Shown here: positions 1 through 7,134 of the stretch, in pieces
Layout: each line of letters opens with the position of its first letter
Position numbering within the stretch: the stretch's first letter is position 1
Origin: Rhizorhabdus phycosphaerae
GTDB lineage: Bacteria; Pseudomonadota; Alphaproteobacteria; Sphingomonadales; Sphingomonadaceae
Length of the DNA stretch: 64,000 nt
NCBI RefSeq assembly: GCF_011044255.1
Contig: NZ_CP049107.1
Location: 3,903,001-3,967,000, forward strand
Direction of reading: 5' to 3'
Program-made: the position numbers and the translations under genes
Notes under the pieces: model-generated
What the model was told of the DNA's origin: nothing
The model's database searches: none
Seen by the model: the letters and a program-made list of their open reading frames with translations, nothing else

Positions 1-944
1 ACCGCCGTTTCGATGGCCTCGGCCACGTCGAATGCCGTCGCCGGGGTGCCGACATCGGCTTCTATCTCCCGCAGCTCAAGCAGCGCGTTGAACGCCGCCA
101 TCAGCCGTTCGAGTTCCTCCGCCGCCCGGCTGGCCTGCAGGGAGACCTCCTCGTCAGCCGAATTCTCCATCGTCGAGAGGCGTGCCCGAACCCTGGCCAG
201 GGGCGTGCGCAGATCGTGGGCGATATGGTCCGATGCTGCCCGCAGGCCGTGGATACGGCGCTCCAGTTCCGCGAGCATGCCGTTCATGTGGCGCGCGAGA
301 ATTCCGATTTCGTCGGCGGGGCCCAGCTCCGCTATCCTTTGCCCGACATCTCCTTCGGCGACGCGGTCGCAGACCTCGTTCAGCCGGCGGATCCGGGCGG
401 CGGTCTGCCCGCCCACGACGAGCGCGGTGACCACGGAAAGTCCGGTGAGCAGCAGCACGATACCGCCGCCCCACAGGCCGAGCGACCGGCGCAAGGCGCT
501 GGCGGAATCTACGGGTCTTGCGAAGAGAAGGCTCGCACCCTGGGGGAGCGGCCGGACGAGCGCGACGATGTCGGTTTCCGGGCCTGAGCTGCCTATTGCA
601 TATCCGTCCCGCCACGCGCGCAACCTGGGCCAGGCCGTGCTGCTGCCGCTCACCCGGCCATGGGGGTCGCGGTAGAGGAGGATGCGGGGCTGACCGGTCC
701 GCGCGGCGTAGCGCCCGACCTCCCGAACGGCGGCTGCGAGCAAAGGCGCTGCGGCTGGATCGTCCAACACGCCGGGCAGCTTCTCCGCCAGCGCCTCGAA
801 ATCGTAGCGCGCGGCCTCGGCGGCGGCGACCCGGCGTGCATCGCGATCGACCATGAACAAGGCGGCGACGCTGAGTGCGAGCGCCAGCCCGGAAAATACA
901 GCGAGAAGCAGCGCGGTCTTGGCCGGTAGCAGCAACGTTCTCAA
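1..944 (-). CDS. Sensor histidine kinase, HAMP type (3' end cut by window edge)
   Basis: Membrane sensor kinase, probable partner of the response regulator directly upstream. Reading the minus strand from TTG at 944 gives at least 314 open codons that run off the window. TM helices lie at about residues 8-31 and 155-178 around a ~120-residue periplasmic sensor domain. A HAMP-like segment covers about 180-232. The H-box DHIAHDLRTPLARVRARL has the phospho-accepting His near residue 243. The ATP-binding domain lies outside the window. The TTG shares two bases with the regulator's TGA (TTGA overlap), so the pair is translationally coupled. The start is inferred from this overlap and from the N-terminal TM helix; no good ATG or GTG precedes that helix. 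The stimulus is unknown. Confidence 0.88.
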   Translation of the reverse strand, partial: MRTLLLPAKTALLLAVFSGLALALSVAALFMVDRDARRVAAAEAARYDFEALAEKLPGVLDDPAAAPLLAAAVREVGRYAARTGQPRILLYRDPHGRVSGSSTAWPRLRAWRDGYAIGSSGPETDIVALVRPLPQGASLLFARPVDSASALRRSLGLWGGGIVLLLTGLSVVTALVVGGQTAARIRRLNEVCDRVAEGDVGQRIAELGPADEIGILARHMNGMLAELERRIHGLRAASDHIAHDLRTPLARVRARLSTMENSADEEVSLQASRAAEELERLMAAFNALLELREIEADVGTPATAFDVAEAIETA

Positions 945-1735
945 GCGACTTCGTCCAGACGCCGCAGCATCAATCCCTGACTGCGAACCGCGACGATCAA
1001 CGGATTGAGATGCGCTGGCACGCAGCTGGCTGCGGCGTCCAGCTTACGCCGCAACCGCGAGACGTGGACGTCGATCGTATTGGCGAAGTTGGCGGGCACG
1101 AAATTATAGGTGGACCAACAGGTCGACCACAGCATCGAGCGAGTCACGGGCAGCCCCACATTACGGGCGAGCAGGGTAAGAATTGCGAATTCGCGAGCTG
1201 TCAGGTCGAGTTGCGTGCAGCACAGCGAAGCCGTCATGCTGCCGGGGTCGATGTGAAGCGGACCGCACGAAAGTGCTTCCTGCTCTGCTGCCGGACCTGC
1301 GTCCCATGCTCTGCGGCGGAGCAGTGCTGCAAGACGGGCGAGCAATTCAATCTCGGACAGCGGCTTGACGGCATAGTCGTCGCCCCCGCCGGCCAGACCC
1401 TCGACCCGGTGGCGCTCGGATCCCAGCGCTGTCAGAAACAGCGCAGGTGCGCGCATCGACTGGCCCGTACCCTCTCGGATCTTCTCGAGCGCGCCCAGGC
1501 CGTCCAGCCCGGGTGTCTGGCGATCGAGAATCAAGATGTCGAAGCTTCGTCCTTTTGCCAGTTCGATTGCCTCAAGGCCGTTGCCGGTCACCTCGACGCT
1601 TTCGAAGCCCGCCTTGCGCAAGGCCGTCGCCAGAAGTTCGGCCACTTCCTCCTCATCCTCGAGGATCAGCGCGTTTCGTCCGAGGAACAGACGACGGAAT
1701 GTCTGCTCGATGCCCTTTTCGTCTTCCTGCCCCAT
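941..1735 (-). CDS. OmpR-family response regulator
   Basis: Two-component transcription factor of 264 aa. The receiver domain covers about 20-135, with an acidic pocket (E26, D27, E28), phospho-acceptor D71 (LILDRQTPGLDG), T103 and K125. A winged-helix DNA-binding domain follows at about 160-260 (LTAREFAILTLL, IDVHVSRLRRKLD). I chose ATG 1735. The open frame continues to 2518, but that part lies antisense to another gene and shows no protein signature. The gene precedes the kinase with a 4-bp overlap and is divergent from the exported protein at 1847. It could control that gene or the neighbouring envelope island; this is inference. Confidence 0.9.
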   Translation of the reverse strand: MGQEDEKGIEQTFRRLFLGRNALILEDEEEVAELLATALRKAGFESVEVTGNGLEAIELAKGRSFDILILDRQTPGLDGLGALEKIREGTGQSMRAPALFLTALGSERHRVEGLAGGGDDYAVKPLSEIELLARLAALLRRRAWDAGPAAEQEALSCGPLHIDPGSMTASLCCTQLDLTAREFAILTLLARNVGLPVTRSMLWSTCWSTYNFVPANFANTIDVHVSRLRRKLDAAASCVPAHLNPLIVAVRSQGLMLRRLDEVA

Positions 1736-1846
1736 GGCCTCATCATGCGCACCGACACGAGAAAGGAAAGCGCTAGAAGCCGCAGCGTCAGATAAATTCA
1801 GACGTCCATGCTGGCACCATTTCCATCGGACGGATAGACCGGAACC

Positions 1847-2476
1847 ATGAAGGCTCTCGCTGCCCTTGTCTGCCTGCTTTCGGCCGCCGCTGCCGGGCCC
1901 TCGTCGATCGAGGATGCCACCCTCGGCTTCCGTCTCGCCGAGGTCGCACGGCGGAGTCATGATGCGGACCTGATGCTTGCGGCAGCGCGGCTGATCGCGG
2001 CGAGTGGCGTGCGCAACGCGGTGCTGCACAACGGCAGCTTGGCAGTGAGCGAGGCTTTGCCCGATGCCTCGCCCGAGGTGGCGGCGCTTAGCGAGGAGGC
2101 GCGTCTCATGGCGCCCATGGACACGCGCATAGCAGAAGAGGCGGACCGACTTCGTCGCGCGCGTCCGAAGGGGATCATCGGCGGAAGCTGGGGCAGTGGG
2201 CCCTTGCAGTTCCGCGAGATGCTGGCGCCGGGTGGGACGATCCGCTGGACGGTCGAGGCGCGCGGCGCCGAGACGGCACTGGTCTCGGCTATCGGCGACG
2301 GCGATGCCGGACTTCACCTGCGTGTCGTCGACGGCCGGGGACGGCCGATCTGCGACCAGAAGGGGGACAGCCATTATCCCCTTTGCCGGTGGTCGCCGCC
2401 GACGGCGGGTCGCTATCGTGTTTCGCTCGCCAATGCGGGGCGCGTTCCGACGCGCGTAGTGGTGCTGAGCAACTGA
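1847..2476 (+). CDS. Exported protein with C-terminal PPC-like beta domain
   Basis: Hypothetical 209-aa protein. Residues 1-16 form a short signal peptide (MKALAALVCLLSAAAAG). The middle (20-110) is Ala/Arg-rich and helical. The last ~75 residues have alternating hydrophobic strands, conserved Gly/Asp turns and two Cys (about 165 and 175), and resemble a bacterial pre-peptidase C-terminal (PPC) or similar beta-sandwich domain; that resemblance is by eye only. ATG 1847 follows a weak purine-rich site. It stands alone on the plus strand, facing the convergent GGDEF gene and divergent from the response regulator. Its role is unknown. Its export and its place beside exported peptidases suggest an envelope function. 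Confidence 0.7.
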   Translation: MKALAALVCLLSAAAAGPSSIEDATLGFRLAEVARRSHDADLMLAAARLIAASGVRNAVLHNGSLAVSEALPDASPEVAALSEEARLMAPMDTRIAEEADRLRRARPKGIIGGSWGSGPLQFREMLAPGGTIRWTVEARGAETALVSAIGDGDAGLHLRVVDGRGRPICDQKGDSHYPLCRWSPPTAGRYRVSLANAGRVPTRVVVLSN

Positions 2477-2495
2477 CCAAACAGGCAGCATCGCC

Positions 2496-4274
2496 TCATG
2501 GCGCGTGCGTCGCGACACAGTCGCGGCCGTTGTTCTTGGCTATGTAGAGGGCCTCGTCCGCGCGCTTGATCAGCTCATGGCGCGTCATTCCCGGCCGCGC
2601 CTGCGCAATGCCACAACTCAGCGACATGATGAGTGTGTCGCCATCCGGAAGCACCACTGGATTGCGCGAGACCGCTATTCGCAGCGCATCCGCGATGGAC
2701 ATTGCCAATTCCGGGGAGGTCCCGTCGAGGATGATCGCCAGTTCGTCCCCGCCCAGGCGGCCGATCACGTCATGATCGCGCAGCAGCGTCCTCAGCCGGT
2801 CGTGAAGTTCGACGAGGACCCGGTCGCCCGCGAGATGCCCGAAGCTGTCGTTCACCTTCTTGAACCGGTCGACGTCGATCATCAGCAGGGCAAGGTTGGG
2901 CGACGACAGCGCCGCGAGAAGCCGGTCGAGATGACACATGAAAGCCGCGTGATTGAGCGCGCCCGTCAGGCTGTCGGTCGAGGCGGCCAGAGCCAGGCTC
3001 TGCTCACGTGCTTTGCGCAGGGAGACGTCGCGGATTGCTCCGACCACTCCATAGGAGTGCCCTTCGCCATCGATCAGTGCACGCATCGTGCATTCGAGAT
3101 ATTCGGTCGGCCGGCCGAGGGGACGGAATTCGCAGCGGGAGACTTCTCCCGGATTCACGAAGGCAGCGGAAAAACTGGCCTCGACATGCGGTGCGTCTGC
3201 ATGCTCTGCCAGATCGGCAAGCCTGTTGCCGAGCAGATCGGTGCCGTGCCGAACGGGCAGAAGCGCCGAGTTGCCCGACGCCTGAACGCAACGGCCGCGA
3301 TGATCCAGGCGCACGAGCATGTCCGCCGAACTGGACGCCAGGAGGCGCAGGCTGGCCTCGCTTTCCTGGAGCCGCCGCGCCAAGAGGCGCCTTGCGTTGA
3401 GATCGGCCGCGACCGGAAGTGTCATGAGGAGCATCAGGGCAAGGTAGATTTGCAGGTAGGTCGCGCGCTCCAGAGGGTCGCGATACGCCTTCGCGATAGG
3501 CCCTTCGCCCGACATCGTCAGATCGATTGCCAGGACCGCAAACAGGAGGAACGAGATTTTCGTTCCAAATGGGCCGAGACGGAAGGTGGCGAGGAGCAGC
3601 GGTGCGCCCATTACGAACAGCATGGGATTGCGTGCGTGTCGGAAAACGACCAGCGCCACGAATCCAACGATCAGCAAGATGAGGACCGCCTCCATGCGGC
3701 CGCGGCGTCCCAGTGCGTCATACCAGCGCCAGAGGGCGCCGGAGCCGATGCCGACGAACAGCGGCGTGAACAGGATCAGCCCGGTGGCATCGGCAAGATA
3801 CCAGTTGCGCAAGGCGATCCAGAAGCCTGTCCCATATAAGGCGTTGGCGGTCAGCGCTCCGACCAGCGCGCCAAAGACGGGCCCGATGCCGCCGAGCAGT
3901 ATGAAAATCAGCATCGTCCGCACGTCGGTGAAGGGATCGGCCCCGGTGTTCGACCGGCGTAGGATCAGCGCGGCGATTGCCACTTCGATCAGATTTGCCA
4001 TGGCATAGAGCGAGGCGCCGACGACGGTACCGAAGGCGAACTGGTTCGCCAGCATGTTCGCCAAGAAAGCAGGCGCTAGAAAGATCGGCCAGCGATTCGG
4101 CGAAACCGGGATAAGCAAGGCCAGCAGCAGTGCGTTTGCCGGCCACAGGACAGCGAAGGCATATGCACCGCTGGTCAGGGCGGTCGATCCCCAAGCCAGC
4201 AGGAAATAGCCAGCAGCGCCAAGAAGCGCACCGATTGCCTCCCGCCGACTACTGCCGTCGCCCCATCTGTACAC
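2496..4274 (-). CDS. MASE1-PAS-GGDEF diguanylate cyclase
   Basis: Predicted membrane-bound c-di-GMP synthase, 592 aa, GTG start. Residues 1-300 are a MASE1-type sensor with about eight TM helices. A PAS domain follows (about 305-420) with the usual ...RDVSLRKARE linker. The GGDEF domain occupies about 425-585. The active-site loop reads GGDEL (508-512), a conservative change from GGDEF. The RxxD inhibitory site (RDHD) is intact five residues upstream, so product inhibition is likely kept. There is no EAL domain. It lies 124 bp downstream of the caspase gene on the same strand, so the two may share a transcript. The start codon is uncertain, because the upstream Shine-Dalgarno is weak. Confidence 0.9.
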   Translation of the reverse strand: MYRWGDGSSRREAIGALLGAAGYFLLAWGSTALTSGAYAFAVLWPANALLLALLIPVSPNRWPIFLAPAFLANMLANQFAFGTVVGASLYAMANLIEVAIAALILRRSNTGADPFTDVRTMLIFILLGGIGPVFGALVGALTANALYGTGFWIALRNWYLADATGLILFTPLFVGIGSGALWRWYDALGRRGRMEAVLILLIVGFVALVVFRHARNPMLFVMGAPLLLATFRLGPFGTKISFLLFAVLAIDLTMSGEGPIAKAYRDPLERATYLQIYLALMLLMTLPVAADLNARRLLARRLQESEASLRLLASSSADMLVRLDHRGRCVQASGNSALLPVRHGTDLLGNRLADLAEHADAPHVEASFSAAFVNPGEVSRCEFRPLGRPTEYLECTMRALIDGEGHSYGVVGAIRDVSLRKAREQSLALAASTDSLTGALNHAAFMCHLDRLLAALSSPNLALLMIDVDRFKKVNDSFGHLAGDRVLVELHDRLRTLLRDHDVIGRLGGDELAIILDGTSPELAMSIADALRIAVSRNPVVLPDGDTLIMSLSCGIAQARPGMTRHELIKRADEALYIAKNNGRDCVATHAP

Positions 4275-4398
4275 GATCAGGAATGCCCCCGCACTCGTTC
4301 ACTGTCCATCGCCGGACATGCACGCCGGCGCAACCAATTTCAGCGACGAAACGATCACCTGGTGGCTAGATGTGACAGAATTGCCGCTAGATCATACC

Positions 4399-5700
4399 TC
4401 ACTTCGCCTGAAAGCGCATGAGGTCGCCTGCTATCGCTGCCCCCGACCCGTCGCGCACAAGGAGGATCAGGACCTCTTCGCCGCGGGGCAAGGGACTGCC
4501 GCTTACGGGGTCGTGGGTAACGAAGGTGAAGCCCACATTGGCCCAGCGGCCGGGGACCACCAGCAGCCCCGCCGGTGGGGAGAGGCTTGCATAGCTTCCG
4601 CTCGCATCCCGGTACCAGGCTTCCAGGCGCAAGGGGGTTACCGGCTCGCCGAAGTCGACCCGAACATGGTCGCAATGGCCCAGCGTGATCGTCGTGCTCG
4701 CATCGGGCGACCTTCGATCGCTGCCACTGCTCCGCTTTTTGCAGGCGCCGGCATCGTCGATCGAGAGACGGGTCGCGAATGGCAGGGGAGGGAGGCCGCG
4801 GATCAGCCCGAGCAGATCGGGTGATTGACCATCGAACAGAAAGGGGGCGGAAAGATCGCCCGCTGTCCAGGGAATCGCGACCGGCCCGCTGCGCGCGGCA
4901 AGAGCGGCAAAGCTCGAGGGGCGGTCGGTGAGCGCCGCGGCGAGCGCGGTGGTGAACCGCCCGCCGTCACCATAGTCCCAGGCGATCTGTCCCGGTGCCG
5001 CTGCCGCAAAGGCCACCAGTCTGCCGCCCCCCGCGAGCCCCGCATCGACGAAACCGCTCGTGTCGATCGCACCTCGGTTGGGTGGTGGCAGGACGATTCC
5101 CAATATGCTGGCGTCGATGCTTTTCGGGGTAGCCCGGGAGCCACGGAACAGGCCGCCGCCGGTGCAGCTGTCGATCATTATCCAGACGTCGACTCCGTCT
5201 GCCCGCATCGCACGCACGCGGAGGCCGATCTCGTCATCTTTCAGTCCTCCGGGCAGCGACTGCGACCGGGTGTCCCAACGACCTGCGTCCGACGCAAGGA
5301 ACCACTCATCCAGCCCGTCGGGTTCGAGTCCGTCGTCCGTTGAAACCGGAGCCTGCGTGCCGTGGCCGGACAGGAAAATGATCGCACGATCGCCACGTGT
5401 CGAGCGTCGAGCCAAAGCGTCGAGTGCCGCTCGGATAGCATCGGCTGTGGCTGCCCGTCCGGTCAGAACCGTCATGTCGCCAGCCGAAATTTCGAATGGG
5501 CGGAGCGCGTCTGCCATTCGCTCCGCGTCGCGTGCGGCTCCGGGCAGGGAGAAGCGTCGCAGTTCCGGTTCGGCGAAGTCCGACGCGCCCACCAGCACGG
5601 CCCGCACGCGGGCATCCGCCCGTTCGATCGGCTGGGTCATCGCCACGGGCAGGGCGAGCAGAAGCGCGAGGCGGAAGATCGTGACCATCTCCCGCATCAT
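4399..5700 (-). CDS. Exported caspase-family (C14) peptidase
   Basis: Caspase-like cysteine protease of 433 aa. Residues 1-30 are a signal peptide, so it acts outside the cytoplasm. The caspase p20-like fold covers about 31-260, with the catalytic His in FLSGHGTQ (H113) and the catalytic Cys in IMIDSCTGGG (C179). The C-terminal 110 residues form a beta-rich domain resembling Ig-like modules. It is divergent from the Slam-like/FecR pair across a 103-bp gap and upstream of the GGDEF gene. Several Met codons lie close together at the start (5700, 5697, 5688), so the exact start is uncertain. Prokaryotic caspase homologues cleave after Arg/Lys or Asp; this one's specificity cannot be read from the sequence. 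Confidence 0.9.
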   Translation of the reverse strand: MMREMVTIFRLALLLALPVAMTQPIERADARVRAVLVGASDFAEPELRRFSLPGAARDAERMADALRPFEISAGDMTVLTGRAATADAIRAALDALARRSTRGDRAIIFLSGHGTQAPVSTDDGLEPDGLDEWFLASDAGRWDTRSQSLPGGLKDDEIGLRVRAMRADGVDVWIMIDSCTGGGLFRGSRATPKSIDASILGIVLPPPNRGAIDTSGFVDAGLAGGGRLVAFAAAAPGQIAWDYGDGGRFTTALAAALTDRPSSFAALAARSGPVAIPWTAGDLSAPFLFDGQSPDLLGLIRGLPPLPFATRLSIDDAGACKKRSSGSDRRSPDASTTITLGHCDHVRVDFGEPVTPLRLEAWYRDASGSYASLSPPAGLLVVPGRWANVGFTFVTHDPVSGSPLPRGEEVLILLVRDGSGAAIAGDLMRFQAK

Positions 5701-5803
5701 CTACCGTGCGGCGCCGGTTGCCGCCAGTTCATGTCAGGAAACGTCAGTCGGGAATGCCTCTGCTCCGTGGCACATCGCCGTAGGGGAAATCAGGGGAGTT
5801 ACC

Positions 5804-7132
5804 GTGATACGTAGCATATGTTTCAAAGCGGGCGCGGCCTTGGCCGTCGTGCTGGCTTCCGCACCGGCCTGGGCCGCGATGGACGAGGTGCTGACGCGGG
5901 CCGTGGCCTTGCAGAAGCAGGGCAGGGCCGCTGAGGCCTACGACCTGCTCGCGCCCCTGCTTGCCAGCCGGGCGCAGGATGCCGACTATAATTATGCGCT
6001 CGGACTGGCAGCGGCCGACAGCGGCAGGACGGGCGAGGCGATCCTCGCTTTCCAGCGCGTCCTGGCGGTGCAGCCAGGCAATAGCCAGGCGCGCGCGGAG
6101 CTTGCGCGGTCCTATGCACTGTCGGGTGACGTCGATACGGCGCGTGCCCAGTTCAGCACTGTGGTGCAGGATCCGACCCTGCCTGATCCGGTGCGGCAGC
6201 GCTTCGACAGCATCGTCCGCCGCTACGACCGGGAAGTGGCGGGAGGCGGCACCGACGTCTCCGGCTTTCTCGACCTGTCCGGAGGCTATGACAGCAACAT
6301 CAACAGCGCCACCAGCCTGACCAACATCACCATTCCCCTGTTCGCGGGCCTGGGCCCGGGGCAGCTGGGCGGTGCGGCACGGCGGATCGACAAGCCCTTC
6401 TATGAAACGCAGGGCGGCCTCAGCATCGCGACGCCGGCCAGCCGGCAAATGCGGGTTTTCGGCAGCGTGCTGGGCACCTGGCGCGACAATGTCGGGGACA
6501 GCCGTTTCGATCAGGCCAGCCTGACGGGCACGCTTGGCGGGTCATACAGCTTCGCCAGCCGCGACGTGGTGTCACTGTCGGGGCAGGTGCAGAAATTCTG
6601 GCTGGGCAGCGACGGCTTTCGCAATGCCTATGGCGCCATCGGTCAATATACCCATCTGCTGGGCAATGGCGCGGCGCTAAGTCTGGGCGCGCAACTGTTC
6701 CGGTTCGATTATGTCAACGACCGGCTCCGCGACGTCGATCGCTATGCGCTGGCGGCTTCCTATGCGGACCGCACGATCGTCGCCAGCATCGCGGGCGGCA
6801 AAGAAGAGGCCCGGCGCGCGGGCGGGGACAATTTTTCCAACGGGTTCGTCAACGCCAATCTGGGCTTCGAATATTCGATCGCGCCCAGCCTGAATCTGGT
6901 CGGCGGCATTTCCGGCGAACTGCGCCGCTATGACGATCCCGATCCGCTGTTCCTGCGCAAGCGGCGGGACGAGCAGATCGATGCCTCCGTGGGGTTGAAA
7001 TATCTCGTCGCCAAGTCGGTCTATCTGCGTCCGCGGGTCACCTATTCCCGCAATTTCAGCAACATCGGCCTGTATGATTTCGAGCGTTGGACCGCCAGCA
7101 TGGGCGTCCGCGTCGAGTTCCGGGGGAACTGA
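5804..7132 (+). CDS. Slam/DUF560-like outer-membrane protein with TPR N-domain
   Basis: 442-aa exported protein. The signal peptide ends near AWA-AMD (residue ~24). A TPR-like helical region covers about 26-135, with repeated A..L...G...EA patterns. A beta-barrel-like region of alternating aromatic/hydrophobic strands runs from about 150 to the end, starting DVSGFLDLSGGYDSN. This architecture matches surface lipoprotein assembly modifiers (type XI secretion, DUF560), which move C-terminal-barrel cargo across the outer membrane. The start is GTG 5804 behind GGGGAG at 5793-5798. The open frame extends upstream to 5060, but that part is antisense to the caspase gene. The next gene starts 2 bp downstream and is the probable cargo. 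Family assignment is by architecture and context. Confidence 0.75.
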   Translation: MIRSICFKAGAALAVVLASAPAWAAMDEVLTRAVALQKQGRAAEAYDLLAPLLASRAQDADYNYALGLAAADSGRTGEAILAFQRVLAVQPGNSQARAELARSYALSGDVDTARAQFSTVVQDPTLPDPVRQRFDSIVRRYDREVAGGGTDVSGFLDLSGGYDSNINSATSLTNITIPLFAGLGPGQLGGAARRIDKPFYETQGGLSIATPASRQMRVFGSVLGTWRDNVGDSRFDQASLTGTLGGSYSFASRDVVSLSGQVQKFWLGSDGFRNAYGAIGQYTHLLGNGAALSLGAQLFRFDYVNDRLRDVDRYALAASYADRTIVASIAGGKEEARRAGGDNFSNGFVNANLGFEYSIAPSLNLVGGISGELRRYDDPDPLFLRKRRDEQIDASVGLKYLVAKSVYLRPRVTYSRNFSNIGLYDFERWTASMGVRVEFRGN

Positions 7133-7134
7133 CC

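Noticed and set aside
1736-2518. N-terminal extension of the response regulator
   Set aside because: It is antisense to the exported protein at 1847 and lacks any receiver or sensor signature.
5060-5803. N-terminal extension of the Slam-like protein
   Set aside because: Antisense to the caspase gene; the signal peptide and ribosome site fix the start at 5804.
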